NCBI GenBank assembly: GCA_937924525.1
Contig: CALDSU010000003.1
Span: 124,001-188,000, forward strand
Origin: an uncultured Bryobacteraceae bacterium
GTDB taxonomy: Bacteria > Acidobacteriota > Terriglobia > Bryobacterales > Bryobacteraceae
Length of the DNA: 64,000 nt
Reading direction: 5' to 3'
In this document: in pieces, positions 1 through 15,327 of the stretch
Layout: each line of letters opens with the position of its first letter
Position numbering within the stretch: the first letter of the stretch is position 1
Made by a program: the position numbers and the translations under genes
The notes under the pieces: model-generated
Databases searched by the model: none
Told to the model about the DNA's origin: nothing
Seen by the model: only the letters and a program-made list of their open reading frames with translations

Positions 1-2422
1 CCCATCGCACCACCGGAGAACTGCTGCCCGGGGATCGCTGGAAGCGATCGAGGATGATGTCAAGCCTGCTCTCGTCGCTCTCCACCAGGTAGGTGACATC
101 CACGGGCAGGTAGAACACTCCGTCCCGCACCTGCCCGCCAACTTTTTGAATGAACGGGATCGCCGGAGAATCGGCGTCGAACGCGATCTCTCCCGCCACC
201 TGCAGCGAGATGGTTTGATCCAGCACCGCCGGCGCCGTTAGCCGGATTTGCCCGACCGGCGTCCCGTAGCTGAACCGCGCGGGGTCGCCGGCTTCCGGTT
301 CCACCTCCACCCCGGCCGGATTACTGAACAGAATGGCAGTCCCTTGGTAGAACCGGGGATTCACCTTTACCTTCGCCAGCTCAAGCTGCTCCAGCAACGC
401 GCGCACTTCGTTGAGGGCGCGAGCCAGTTCCAGGTTGTAGCCCAATTGCTCGAGCGATGCCTGAATCATGTCCGCCTGGCTATCCAGGTGAGGGATCGGC
501 TCGGTGGCAATCTGTATCAATCCGACGCCGACTTGCTTCCACTTCAGCAGCCCGATCCCGGTGAATCCGTTCTTCCAGGATTCCTTCACCGCCGCAATCC
601 CGTTGTCGAGCGTATCGTAGATCTGGTAGATATTCGCAACCAAATCGCCGAACACCGGGATCTTGCCGACCGCTCCGAAGTAGATTGCCAAGAGCAGTTT
701 TTCCTCGTCGACATGCCCCTGCCGGAGCGTCTCGTTGATCAACTGGTTCAACCGTCCGAGGTCGACGACGCCGGCAAAGCGGGCGGAAGCGGAGGCTTTG
801 GCGACGCCGCCGGTCTCGAAGATCTCCCGATTCAACAGCTCGTCGGGGGTGATGTTCAGGATCTTCCACGCGCCGCCCTCTTTGCGCAGATACGCCAGCA
901 AGCCGCACGTCAGCGCATGCCGCTCGACGCGCGTGGTTACGGTGTAGCTGACCACCGCGCGCACCACGGCCAGCGTGCCCTTGTCGCCCGGCGCGGTGGC
1001 CAGGTGGGTGAACCGGAAGTCGGAGAAGGTCGCGTTCCGCCGCACGGTCTCGAAGATTTTCGCCGCCGCCTGCTTGCCCGCCTCCGAATAGCCTTCCTGC
1101 GCCGCGTGACCCAGCAACCCCGTCATGTCGCCGCGCGCCTGCGCCTCCAGCGCCGCCCGCACCACCTCTTCCGGCTTGCCGCCCGCCGGCGGCCCCACAT
1201 AAGCGGTCACCGCGCTCTGCGACGCCTGCCCGCCGCACCGGATGACCACCGCGTGCGCCCCTTCGGCCAAACCCGCCGGCGCTTGCAGGTTCACCTGGTA
1301 CAAGCCCATAAACCCCGGCGCCAGCCCCGCGAAGTGCACCACCGCGTCCCGGCCCCCGATCGTCGCCGTCACCGTCTCAGTCACCCGCTGGAGCGCACCC
1401 AGCGCCCCGCCATCGCCCCCCGGACGACCCGCCGTCGCCTCCGGCGTCACCGCCCCCAGCCCCGTCAGGTACAGCACCAGGTACTCGTTCGGCTGCGCCG
1501 GCCGCTCCCGGCTCACCAGCCCGTAGTCCGCCGCGTGCAGCAGGATCGCCTCCCCCTTGCCGTCCTGCGTCCGGGTAAACAGCCGCGGCGCCCGCGCCCG
1601 CACCGGCACGGTCACCGCCTGGCTCACGCCCCCCGCGTTCCGCACCCGCACGCTCACCGACGCCCCTTGCAAGCCGAACGGCAACTGCGCGTTGATCTGT
1701 CCGGCGGAAACAAAAAACAGGGGCGCGGGCAGCGTCCGCCCGCCGTCCACTACCTCCACCGACACACCGTCCAGCGTGGTGGGCAGCGGCGCGCCCGACG
1801 CCTGCCGCGTCGCCCCCGCCAGGTTGCTTCCAAACAGCGAAATCATCGCCCCCGGCGCCAGCGCCGCCGTGTAGTCCGCCGTGTTCACCACCCCGCCGGA
1901 GGCCAGCGTCGGCGCCAGCCCCGTGCTCCCGGGCAGCGAAATCGTGTACCGGATCTCCGCCAGCGTCTGGTTCTTCCACTTGATCAGCACCCGCCAGACG
2001 CCCGGCATCGTCGCCGGCGCCGCTCCCGCGATCCGGAACGCCAGGTCGGTGAAGCAATACGTACCCGGCGCCTCCACTGGTTTCCAAGGTCCGCTCGCCG
2101 GCGCGTACACCTGCCCGCCGGGCGTGTAGTACTCGCTCGCCGCCACGTCGCCCGCCTTGGCGTCCCGCACCGCGAACCACAGGTAGAATTCCGGGTCTGT
2201 GGTCAGGAACGCCGTCACCGCCGCGGGCGGATTGGCCAGGGCGTCATCGCACGCCGGCGGCTTCGTCACCCAAAGCTGGTGTCGCAACAACTCGGCTGCG
2301 GGAGCTCGCGAGGGCCCCAGCCCACTCAATGCGAACAGAACGGCGCAAACCGAAACCCCGCTGCGAACTAAGCGAGGGACTCGGCCATGGCCTCGTCTGT
2401 CGCGAACAACGAAGTTGATCAT
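1..2422 (-). CDS. Secreted protein with TIGR03437 domain (partial, C-terminus off the window)
   Basis: The frame is open from an ATG at 2422 to the window edge, at least 807 residues. A GGGAGGT ribosome site sits 8 nt before that ATG. Residues about 18-43 look like a signal peptide, so export is inferred. Residues about 178-408 match the TIGR03437 pattern known from Solibacter paralogues: a run around APGAMISLFGSNLA, then PLPTTLDGVSVEV, SAGQINAQLPF, YLTGLGAVTPEA and FAGLAPGFMGLYQVN. Residues about 410-530 could be an NTF2-like fold (weak). The remainder is unassigned. The family has no assigned function; the domain is mainly useful here as a lineage marker. The stop codon lies outside the window. 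Confidence 0.85.
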   Translation of the reverse strand, partial: MINFVVRDRRGHGRVPRLVRSGVSVCAVLFALSGLGPSRAPAAELLRHQLWVTKPPACDDALANPPAAVTAFLTTDPEFYLWFAVRDAKAGDVAASEYYTPGGQVYAPASGPWKPVEAPGTYCFTDLAFRIAGAAPATMPGVWRVLIKWKNQTLAEIRYTISLPGSTGLAPTLASGGVVNTADYTAALAPGAMISLFGSNLAGATRQASGAPLPTTLDGVSVEVVDGGRTLPAPLFFVSAGQINAQLPFGLQGASVSVRVRNAGGVSQAVTVPVRARAPRLFTRTQDGKGEAILLHAADYGLVSRERPAQPNEYLVLYLTGLGAVTPEATAGRPGGDGGALGALQRVTETVTATIGGRDAVVHFAGLAPGFMGLYQVNLQAPAGLAEGAHAVVIRCGGQASQSAVTAYVGPPAGGKPEEVVRAALEAQARGDMTGLLGHAAQEGYSEAGKQAAAKIFETVRRNATFSDFRFTHLATAPGDKGTLAVVRAVVSYTVTTRVERHALTCGLLAYLRKEGGAWKILNITPDELLNREIFETGGVAKASASARFAGVVDLGRLNQLINETLRQGHVDEEKLLLAIYFGAVGKIPVFGDLVANIYQIYDTLDNGIAAVKESWKNGFTGIGLLKWKQVGVGLIQIATEPIPHLDSQADMIQASLEQLGYNLELARALNEVRALLEQLELAKVKVNPRFYQGTAILFSNPAGVEVEPEAGDPARFSYGTPVGQIRLTAPAVLDQTISLQVAGEIAFDADSPAIPFIQKVGGQVRDGVFYLPVDVTYLVESDESRLDIILDRFQRSPGSSSPVVRW

Positions 2423-2504
2423 CACTTGAGACCTCCCGGGGTGGAAGGCGCTTCAGGGTACGAATCATGACGTCGGGCTAAGAGAGGAGAACGGAGCAAC
2501 CGGC

Positions 2505-2523
2505 GGCCTTGCCGGGCAAGGCC
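2505..2523. repeat. Perfect 9-bp inverted repeat in the 2423-2735 intergenic region
   Basis: GGCCTTGCC (2505-2513) and GGCAAGGCC (2515-2523) form a perfect stem with a one-base centre, extendable by flanking G/C. It lies in a 313-base gap between two minus-strand genes, upstream of the TIGR03437 gene. No T-run follows on either strand, so a classical terminator is not supported. An mRNA leader hairpin or protein-binding palindrome is possible. The same gap also has a 10-bp-period repeat of GTCTTCTGG near 2563-2585. I see no gene in the gap. Confidence 0.5.
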
Positions 2524-2735
2524 GGGAAACATGGCGAATACGGGCGCCAACCCGTCACCCGCCTTGTCTTCTGGTCGTCTTCTGGCCCCTCGGACAGAAT
2601 TTGACATGAACAAACGATCATCCACCCAGCCTCGAGAGTAGCGTTGGGACTCGAGGGAGGCAATCGGGTTGCACCAGAGCTGGCCTGGGGCTGGCTTCGG
2701 TTGCTCGATGACCTGGCGCAGACGCGAGGAGCTGG

Positions 2736-5340
<2,605 letters not shown>

Positions 5341-5394
5341 GCGCGTCTCCGTTTCCACGCGGGCCGCAAATCGGCGACACTGGAACGAATACCT

Positions 5395-6774
5395 ATGCGC
5401 TCCGCCGCTCCCGCTCCGCCGTCCGCGCTGCTCGATGAATACGCGGCGCGGACGCCCGCGTCGGCAAAGCTCTACGCCCGCGCGGAGGGGCTGTTCCCCA
5501 GCGGCGTGACGCACGTGGCGCGCTATCTGCGGCCGCATCCGATTTACGTCACGCGGGCGCAGGGCTCCCGCAAGTGGGACGCTGACGGGCGCGAGTATGT
5601 CGATTATTTCGGGGGGCATGGCGCGCTGCTGCTCGGGCACGGGCATCCCGCCGTGGTCGAGGCCGTGGCCGCCCAACTCAGCCGCGGCGTGCATTTCGGC
5701 GCGGCGCATGAACGGGAGGTCGAGTGGGCGGAGCTGGTGCGGGAGCTGGTCCCGTGCGCCGAACGAGTGCGCTTCACCAACTCCGGAACCGAAGCCACGC
5801 TGCTGGCGTTGCGGATCGCGCGCGCCGCCACCGGCAAGCGCGGCATTGTCCGTTTCGCCGGGCATTTTCACGGCTGGCAGGACCATCTGGCGCAGGCCGC
5901 GCCCGCGCCGGAACCGCCCGCGGGCATCCTGCCCGCCGTGGCGGACCACGTGCTGATTTCTCCTCCGAACGACATCGCGGCCGTGCAAGCGCTATTCGAG
6001 ACGCGGGAAGACATTGCGGCGGTGATTCTGGAACCCACCGGCGCCACCTTTGGGCAGATTCCCTGTCCGCCTGCTTTTCTGACAGACCTGCGCCGGCTGG
6101 CGTCCCGGCATGGCGTGCTGCTGATCTTCGACGAAGTAGTCACGGGGTTCCGCTGCGCGCCCGGCGGCGCGCAGGCCGCCTATGGCGTCACGCCGGACCT
6201 GTGCACGCTCGGCAAGATCGTGGCGGGCGGCCTTCCGGGCGCGGCGGTGGCCGGGCGGGCGGGGCTGTTCGAAGCGTTGGCGTTCCACGCGGAAGGCTCG
6301 CGGGTCCAGCCGCCTGCCATCGCGCACCAAGGCACCTGCAACGCCAACCCGCTGTCGGCGGCGGCGGGCATCGCTACGCTGCGCGTCCTGCGCGATGGCC
6401 ACGCGCACGCCCGCGCCAACTCCGTGGCGGCGGCGTTGCGCCACGCCCTCAATGAAACCCTGCGCGCGTGCGGGGCGCCCTGGTGCGTGTATGGCGAATT
6501 CTCCGGGTTTCACCTGTACCCGAATCCGACCGGCGAGCCGGTGACGCCCGGCGAAATTCTGCAAGGGAAGGTGCCCTGGATGAAGCTGAAGGGAGCGACG
6601 CCCGCCCCGCTGCTGCACAAAATCCGCGCGGGTTTCCTGATCCACGGAGTGGACCTGGCGCCGTGGCCGGGAGGGTTGCTCTCCGCCACGCATGGCGAGG
6701 AAGACCTGGAGCGAACGGTGGCCGCATTGCGGCGCGTGGCGGCTCGACTGAAGGAGGAAGGCGACTTGGGGTAG
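5395..6774 (+). CDS. Class III PLP-dependent aminotransferase, glutamate-1-semialdehyde aminomutase-like
   Basis: 459 residues with the fold-type I aminotransferase layout of the HemL group: substrate-side GVTHVARYL, cofactor-phosphate site NSGTEATLLALRIARA, the FDEVVTGFR aspartate that contacts the pyridine nitrogen, and the Schiff-base lysine Lys274 in LCTLGKIVAGGLPG. HemL-like enzymes move an amino group within or between small carbonyl compounds. Bacteria often carry HemL paralogues of unknown substrate, so I do not assign hemL: no other tetrapyrrole genes are nearby. It follows ligA by 54 nt and may be co-transcribed with it. Confidence 0.85.
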   Translation: MRSAAPAPPSALLDEYAARTPASAKLYARAEGLFPSGVTHVARYLRPHPIYVTRAQGSRKWDADGREYVDYFGGHGALLLGHGHPAVVEAVAAQLSRGVHFGAAHEREVEWAELVRELVPCAERVRFTNSGTEATLLALRIARAATGKRGIVRFAGHFHGWQDHLAQAAPAPEPPAGILPAVADHVLISPPNDIAAVQALFETREDIAAVILEPTGATFGQIPCPPAFLTDLRRLASRHGVLLIFDEVVTGFRCAPGGAQAAYGVTPDLCTLGKIVAGGLPGAAVAGRAGLFEALAFHAEGSRVQPPAIAHQGTCNANPLSAAAGIATLRVLRDGHAHARANSVAAALRHALNETLRACGAPWCVYGEFSGFHLYPNPTGEPVTPGEILQGKVPWMKLKGATPAPLLHKIRAGFLIHGVDLAPWPGGLLSATHGEEDLERTVAALRRVAARLKEEGDLG

Positions 6775-6782
6775 CGATCCTG

Positions 6783-7910
6783 GTGTGGCTGGCGGCTGCC
6801 ACCGCCTGGGCGCAGTTGCGTCCGGCGGCGCCCGCCAGCGTGGGCATCTCCGCGCCGCGGCTGGAAACCGCGGCGGCGCTGCTCGAACGGGAAGTCCAAC
6901 AAGGGCGCGTGCTGGCGGCGTCGCTCCTGGTGGCGCGCCGCGAGCGCGTGGTGCTGCATCGCGGCTATGGCAGACGGCACCCGCGTGCGGGCGCACCGCC
7001 GGCCGGACCGGATACGGTTTACCTGCTCGCCTCCATCACCAAACCGGTGACGGCGTGCGCCTTGATGCTGCTGGTGGAGCGCGGGCTGGTGCTGCTCGAC
7101 GACCCCGCGGCGAAGTACCTGCCGGAACTGAAGGACGGCGGCCGGGACAAGATCCGCGTCCGCGATCTGCTGACCCACACCTCCGGGCTGCCGGACATGC
7201 TGCCGCAGAACGTCGAGTTGCGCCGCGCGCACGCCCCGCTCAGCGAGTTTGTCAAGGCGGTGTTCACCACTCCCCTGCTCTATCCGCCGCGCACCGGGTT
7301 CCGCTACCAGAGCATGGGCACGCTGCTGGCCGGCGAGATCGTCGAGCGCGTCAGCGGCATGCGGTTGCGCGACTTTAAGCAGAAAGAGATCTTCGCGCCG
7401 CTGGGCATGCGGCAGAGTTCGCTCGGCATGGGCGGGCGTAGGATCGAAGACACCGCCTGGTGCCAGACTCCGGACGGCGACCCGGCGGACCTGGAACGCT
7501 TTGGCCCCAACAGCCCCTACTGGCGCGACATGGGCCACCCGTGGGGCGGCATGCACTCGACCACCACCGACCTGGCGATTCTGCTGCAAACGATGCTCAA
7601 CGGCGGCGTCTATGCGGGACGGCGCGTCTTCAGCGCCGCCACGGTGGCGGAGATGACGCGGGACCAGAACCAGGCCGTGGGCGCGCCGTGGGGACTGGGC
7701 TGGGGGCTGCGCGATTCCCGGTCCTGGGCTTATTTCGGCGAGCTGCCGTCCCCGCGCACGTTCGGCCACAGCGGCGCCACGGGCACCGTGGCGTGGGCGG
7801 ATCCCGAACGGCAGATGCTGTGCGTCATCCTGACCACCCGCCCCTCGGGTGAGGACGATGGCCGGCTGCTGCGGCTGGTCTCGAACGCCGTCGCGGCCGC
7901 GGCGGAGTAG
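6783..7910 (+). CDS. Exported serine hydrolase, beta-lactamase/class C (DD-peptidase) family
   Basis: About 375 residues from the GTG used here. The SxxK nucleophile motif is SITK (in YLLASITKPVTACALM). The tyrosine motif is probably the Y of FRYQSMGTLLAGEIV, and an HSGATG triad-like motif is near the C-terminus (FGHSGATGTVAWAD). LLTHTSGLPD is the usual family signature. The N-terminus (ILVWLAAATAWAQ) is the end of a signal peptide, but the GTG start leaves almost no charged n-region. The frame stays open upstream within the preceding gene and would add an Arg-Arg pair, so the true start may be a rare codon such as ATT at 6726. The substrate is unknown; esterase or peptidase are both possible. 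Confidence 0.8.
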   Translation: MWLAAATAWAQLRPAAPASVGISAPRLETAAALLEREVQQGRVLAASLLVARRERVVLHRGYGRRHPRAGAPPAGPDTVYLLASITKPVTACALMLLVERGLVLLDDPAAKYLPELKDGGRDKIRVRDLLTHTSGLPDMLPQNVELRRAHAPLSEFVKAVFTTPLLYPPRTGFRYQSMGTLLAGEIVERVSGMRLRDFKQKEIFAPLGMRQSSLGMGGRRIEDTAWCQTPDGDPADLERFGPNSPYWRDMGHPWGGMHSTTTDLAILLQTMLNGGVYAGRRVFSAATVAEMTRDQNQAVGAPWGLGWGLRDSRSWAYFGELPSPRTFGHSGATGTVAWADPERQMLCVILTTRPSGEDDGRLLRLVSNAVAAAAE

Positions 7911-7928
7911 CCACGCCGCCCGAGCTAC

Positions 7929-8735
7929 ATGCCCGAACTGCCCGAAGCCGAATACATGGTGCGCCGCCTGCAGGAGTGCGCGCCCCACGCCCACATCCGT
8001 CGCGTCCGCATCCTGCGCGACAGCCTGGTCGCACCGCAGGGCGTCCTGCACGTGCGGCGTTACGCGCGGGGCACGGTGCAGCAGTACGCCCGCCGCGCTA
8101 AGAACGTTCTGCTCCACCTGGACACCGGCTGGACTATCCGCATCCAACTCGGCATGACCGGGCACTGCTACTGGATCGCCAACCCGTCCGCGCCGCCCGC
8201 GCATACCCGCGTGCTGTTTCTGCTGGCGCAGGGCGGAGCGCTCGCCCTTGAAGACGCGCGCACGTTCGGCCGTGTCCAGGTGCACCGCCAAGCCGCACTC
8301 GGGCAGGTGTTCCGCGCCTATGGCCCGGAGCCTCTGGACCCGGAATTCCGCTGGACCGACCTGCGAGACGCCGCGGCCGGGCTCCGCCTCCCGCTGAAGT
8401 TTTTTCTGATGGACCAGCGCCGGATCGCCGGACTGGGTAATATCTGGGCCGCCGAATCGCTGTTCGCCGCGCGCCTGGCGCCGCAGCGTGGCGTCGATAC
8501 CCTGGCCGATGCCGAGTGGAGGGCGTTGCACGCCGCGATCCGCCGCACTCTGCGCCGGGCGATTCAGCATACCTTCCGCGTCACTTCGCGACCGGAGGAG
8601 TTCCCGGAGGCGGATCTGCTGCGGCTGAGCGTCTACGGACGCGCCGACGCACCTTGCCGCCGCTGCCGGACACCGGTGCGGCGTCAGGTGGAAGGCGGCC
8701 GCGCCACATATTTCTGCGCGGTGTGCCAGCACTAG
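7929..8735 (+). CDS. Formamidopyrimidine-DNA glycosylase / endonuclease VIII family
   Basis: Excises oxidised bases and cleaves the abasic site. The 268-residue protein starts with PELPEAE after the initiator Met, so the catalytic N-terminal proline (Pro2) and glutamate (Glu3) are present. A helix-two-turn-helix region carries the lesion-binding motif GLGNIWAAESLF. The C-terminal zinc finger has four cysteines (CRRC ... CAVC), as in MutM/Nei enzymes. Sequence alone does not separate MutM from Nei-type specificity, so no symbol is given. It begins 18 nt after the serine hydrolase and ends just before a palindromic intergenic repeat. Confidence 0.9.
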   Translation: MPELPEAEYMVRRLQECAPHAHIRRVRILRDSLVAPQGVLHVRRYARGTVQQYARRAKNVLLHLDTGWTIRIQLGMTGHCYWIANPSAPPAHTRVLFLLAQGGALALEDARTFGRVQVHRQAALGQVFRAYGPEPLDPEFRWTDLRDAAAGLRLPLKFFLMDQRRIAGLGNIWAAESLFAARLAPQRGVDTLADAEWRALHAAIRRTLRRAIQHTFRVTSRPEEFPEADLLRLSVYGRADAPCRRCRTPVRRQVEGGRATYFCAVCQH

Positions 8736-8760
8736 CAGGCCATGTCCAAAGCTGCGGCGG

Positions 8761-8897
8761 CCCGCTCGCTTGCCGCGCGCGGCTCCGCTCCAGCGAGGGA
8801 CACAAGGAAAAGCCGGGGACGGACACCTTTTGCGAACCAGCACTCGCTGATTGTTCATTTCTGTTGAGGCGAAAAAGGCGATCCGTCTCCGGCTTTT
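8761..8897. repeat. Dispersed palindromic intergenic repeat, copy A
   Basis: An imperfect inverted repeat of about 24-26 bp: left arm 8808-8831 (AAAAGCCGGGGACGGACACC, then TTTT) and right arm 8872-8897, whose reverse complement reads almost the same. The 40-nt loop contains GCACTCGCTGA. A CCCGCTCGCT box starts at 8761. The same parts in the same order occur at 38411-38548 (copy B), so this is a repeated element and not a chance hairpin. It lies between two convergent genes. The A/T-rich ends of the arms could also serve as a bidirectional terminator. Confidence 0.75.
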
Positions 8898-8909
8898 GCG
8901 CAAGGCCGG

Positions 8910-9125
8910 CTACGGCCGCGCCTGCGCCTGATCCTTGTATTCCTTGATGCCCGCCTTCTTCAGCCAGGTCATCATCGGACACCAATCGCTGAACGCGGAC
9001 TGAAACAGGTTCAAGCCGACAAACGCCGTGAACAGGAACCACGCCGGATGCACAAAGTAACCGAGCGCCAGGCTGATGAGCACAAACGCGCCGGCGATCA
9101 TACGCAAATACTGATGGACTGTCAT
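8910..9125 (-). CDS. DUF2892 small inner-membrane protein
   Basis: 71 residues with two hydrophobic segments (about 8-26 and 28-45) and the short motif DWCPMMTWLKKAGI, as in the DUF2892 family and the membrane tail of YgaP-type sulfurtransferases. It begins 3 nt after the stop of the RND pump gene and so is the last gene of that operon. No enzymatic residues are visible. An accessory role for the pump is only inferred from position. Confidence 0.8.
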   Translation of the reverse strand: MTVHQYLRMIAGAFVLISLALGYFVHPAWFLFTAFVGLNLFQSAFSDWCPMMTWLKKAGIKEYKDQAQARP

Positions 9126-9128
9126 CTG

Positions 9129-12304
<3,176 letters not shown>

Positions 12305-12308
<4 letters not shown>

Positions 12309-13441
12309 TGCGCCTCCACGGTGCGGCCGTCGGCGATCTCCGCGGGCAGGGGCGCAATGATGCGTTCGCCTCCCCGGAGACCCGACAGGACCTCCACCCA
12401 CTCCCCGTGCGGCGCGCCGGCGGTGATCAGGCGATGCCGCGCCCGGCCCCCCTCGACGACCCAGACGGACTCCATCTGTCCCTGCCGGCGAACCGCCGCC
12501 GCCGGCACGGCCAGCGCGCTTTGCGAACCCAGGGTGAAGCGGGCCCGGCCAAACAGCCCGGAGCGCAGATGCGGCAGCGGGGCCAGGCGGATCTTCGCGG
12601 TGAAAGTGCGCGCGGCGGGATCGAGCGCGGGAACAATTTCGGATACTTTTGTTTCGATCGGTTTTTCCAGCGCGTCCAGCACCACGGTGACGGGGGCGCC
12701 GACCCGGATGGCGGCGATGCGCGATTCCTCGATGGCGGCTTCCAACTGATATCCGCCCGCCTGTTCGATGACCAGCAGGGGCGCCCCCGGAGCGGCCACG
12801 CTGCCGGCTTCCGCCTTGCGCTCGATCACCACGCCCGCAAACGGAGCGCGGAGTTCGGCAAAATCGCGGTTGACGGACGCCGCGCGGACCGCGGCCTCCG
12901 CCTGTTGGATTTTGGCGTCCAACTGGGCGCGCCGCGCCAGGGCCATGTCGTAACTCGCCCGGGCCACGCGGACGCGGGCGGAGGCTTCGTCGAATTCCTG
13001 GTTCGAGATCGACTTCTTCTGAAACAGATCCTCCATGCGCCGGAAGGTCACCTGGGCCAGTTCCAGCTGGGCCTTGGCGGAGGCCACGGCGTTCTCCGCC
13101 TCGGGGACGCCGCTGCGGGCTTCATGCAGGACCGCCTCGGCCTGCCGCTGGCCGGCGTCGAGGTCCCGCGCGTCCAGCACCACCAGCACCTGCCCCTGCC
13201 GCACCGGGTCGCCCGCCTGGACGCGCACCTCCTGGACATAACTCATGATCCGGGCCGACAGCGTCGAGGTCACCCGCGCGCGCACCGTGCCCGTCGCTTC
13301 ATAGACGGAAGGCCAGTCCTTCCGGACGACCTCAGTGGTCTGTACCTTCAGCGGCGGCAGTTCCTCCGCCTTGGGCCGCGCCGGTTCGTGGCGGCCGCAG
13401 GCCGCCGTCAGCAGCGCGGCGAACAGGATTGCCTTCTTCAT
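12305..13441 (-). CDS. RND efflux periplasmic adaptor lipoprotein (HlyD/AcrA family)
   Basis: Bridges the pump and the outer-membrane channel. 378 residues. The signal peptide ends in a lipobox (LLTAAC), so the mature protein should be lipid-anchored at Cys15. A barrel-sandwich half ([19 protein letters not shown]), a long alpha-hairpin (about 100-185) and a second half ([20 protein letters not shown]) follow the AcrA plan, then a beta-barrel and membrane-proximal domain. Its start overlaps the TolC stop and its stop overlaps the pump start, both by ATGA. Confidence 0.93.
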
Positions 13442-14775
13442 CGCAGCACCTCCGAATCACGAGTCAACACCCCGGACACCAACTCCAGCACCACCGCAGC
13501 CATGCGCTGGTCGTGGATCGCCGCCAGACGCCGCATGCGCGATTCGAGCAGCGCGGTCTCGTTGCGCAACAGATCCGTCACCGTCGCCAGGCCGGCCTCG
13601 TAACGGTTGCGGGTGATCCGCAGGCTTTCCTCGGCCATCGCGACGGCGGCCTCGGCGACCGCGATGCGTTCGGCGGCGGCTTTGAGGTCCGCCTCGCCCT
13701 TGCGGATCTCGAGAGCCACGCCGGCTTTCACCTGGCGCTCCTGAGCCGCGGCGCTCTTGGCCGCGTGTCCGGCCTCGTCGATCCTGGCGCGCGTTTCAAA
13801 ACCGTTAAACAGGTTCCACCGCAGGTTGGCGGCCACCAGCCAGTTGGCGCCGCCCTTGGTGACGAAGTGCTGCCGGTCGGCTTCAAACGCGGTGCGGAAA
13901 CTCAACTGCGGCAGCAGTGCGGCCCGCGCCGTGGCGCGCTGGGCTTCGGCCAGTTGCGTGGCCAGACGCGCCTGGCGAACTTCCGGGCGGCCCACCAAGG
14001 CCGCCTGCTCCCGTTCCGCCATGGCTTTGGCCGCCAGGGCGGCCGCGGTCAGCGGCGTGGTCAGGCGATGCGGCGTGTCGAGCGGCAGCCCCAGCGCCTC
14101 GTTCAACGCCGCGGCGGCCACCTGCAAATCCGCCTGCCCGCGGATCTCCTGCTCGCGCATCGCCGCCAGGTGCACGCGAATGGACAGGACGTCGGCGTCG
14201 GTGGCCATGCCCGCGGCCCGTACCGTCTCGGCGCGTTGCAGATCCGCCTCGGCCGACTTCACGGCCTCGCGCGCCACCTGGACGGCTTCCGCCGCCAGAA
14301 TGTTGCTCAGGTAGGCCCGCACCACGCCCGCGATCACCTGCATTTCCATCCGCCGCCGGTCCTCTTCGGCCAAGCTCCGACCCAGCTCCGCCGAACGGGT
14401 CTGCCCTTTTAACTGGCCGAAGTCATAGATCAACTGGTCCACCGTCAGCAGGCTCTGAAAGTTGTTGAGGAAGTCCGGCCGGTTCAGCGGACCAATTTGA
14501 AAGTTGCGCTCGGTGAACCGCCGCTGGGTCAGCAGCGAACTGAACACGAACACCGGGTTGTTGCTGCGCGCCCAGCTTTCCGTGTAGTTCAGCCGCGGCA
14601 GCCACCCGCTCCGGGCCTGCTCGATCCGGCGTCCGGCGGCCAGCACTCGCTCGGCGCCGGCTTCGAGAGACGGATGTTTTTCCAGAGCGATCCGGACCGC
14701 GTCAGGCAAGGAAAGATCGGCCTGTCCCCACAGGGGGAAGGCCAGCAGTCCTGCGCACACGAGGAATCGTTTCAT
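13438..14775 (-). CDS. TolC-family outer-membrane efflux protein
   Basis: First gene of the efflux operon. 445 residues with a cleavable signal peptide (FLVCAGLLAFPLWGQA). Two repeats of long coiled helices (outer-membrane efflux protein family) are seen as heptad-like Ala/Leu/Glu-rich stretches, for example around residues 150-230 and 340-420, ending in the typical RNRYEAGLATVTDLLRNE. It would form the trimeric exit duct. The divergent region to the OsmC gene (14776-14872) should hold the operon promoter; it has an 11-bp palindrome GCCGT-A-ACGGC at 14814-14824 that could be an operator. Confidence 0.93.
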   Translation of the reverse strand: MKRFLVCAGLLAFPLWGQADLSLPDAVRIALEKHPSLEAGAERVLAAGRRIEQARSGWLPRLNYTESWARSNNPVFVFSSLLTQRRFTERNFQIGPLNRPDFLNNFQSLLTVDQLIYDFGQLKGQTRSAELGRSLAEEDRRRMEMQVIAGVVRAYLSNILAAEAVQVAREAVKSAEADLQRAETVRAAGMATDADVLSIRVHLAAMREQEIRGQADLQVAAAALNEALGLPLDTPHRLTTPLTAAALAAKAMAEREQAALVGRPEVRQARLATQLAEAQRATARAALLPQLSFRTAFEADRQHFVTKGGANWLVAANLRWNLFNGFETRARIDEAGHAAKSAAAQERQVKAGVALEIRKGEADLKAAAERIAVAEAAVAMAEESLRITRNRYEAGLATVTDLLRNETALLESRMRRLAAIHDQRMAAVVLELVSGVLTRDSEVLR

Positions 14776-14872
14776 GAAAATCCTTCGCCAATAGTGGATG
14801 CAGATTCGGCGCGGCCGTAACGGCTGTCACTCCCGCCGGCGAACCGCATCTTCGCATGGGGAACACAAAACA

Positions 14873-15280
14873 ATGGAAGCAAACATCTCCTACCTGGGAA
14901 TGAGCAAGTTCGCGGTCGAGGCGCGCGGCCACCGCGTGATCTGCGATCAGCCGGTGGACAACGGAGGCGGCGATGAAGGTCTGACTCCTCCCGAGTTCCT
15001 CCTGGCCTCCCTGGGGACTTGCGCGGGATTCTACGCCGTCCAGTATCTGCGGACCCGGTCGCTCCCCACCGTCGGACTGGCGGTGCGGGTGACCGCGAGG
15101 AAGGAGAAGCCGCCCGCGCGTCTGGCTGCGTTCCGCATCGAACTGCGCCTTCCGCCCGTGGACGAGCGCCATCAGGACGGCGTGGTCCGGGCGGTGAAAA
15201 GCTGTCTGATTCACCACACCCTCCTCCATCCTCCGGAGATGGCCATCGCGGTGGAAACGGATGTTCCCGCTACAGTCTAA
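14873..15280 (+). CDS. OsmC/Ohr-family protein
   Basis: 135 residues from the ATG at 14873; an in-frame ATG 75 nt earlier lies in the divergent promoter region and would add a basic, low-complexity leader, so I reject it. The OsmC fold is shown by LTPPEFLLASLGTCAGFYAVQ, with the peroxidatic cysteine of helix 2, and a second conserved cysteine in the VKSCLIHHTL segment. OsmC/Ohr proteins reduce organic hydroperoxides with a thiol cofactor. This one resembles the YhfA/OsmC branch more than Ohr. It is divergent from the efflux operon. Confidence 0.88.
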   Translation: MEANISYLGMSKFAVEARGHRVICDQPVDNGGGDEGLTPPEFLLASLGTCAGFYAVQYLRTRSLPTVGLAVRVTARKEKPPARLAAFRIELRLPPVDERHQDGVVRAVKSCLIHHTLLHPPEMAIAVETDVPATV

Positions 15281-15327
15281 AACGAACCGCTACAATCGGC
15301 TAGGGGTTGCGTCTCGCCCCTGGCCCC

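Noticed and set aside
248-2371. Plus-strand frame of 707 codons at the left edge
   Set aside because: It is antisense to the TIGR03437 protein, which has a ribosome site, signal peptide and recognisable domain. The plus-strand translation is Arg/His/Pro-rich without any motif.
2601-2606. TTGACA as a plus-strand -35 box
   Set aside because: No -10 box follows at 16-18 bp, and no plus-strand gene starts within the next several hundred bases.
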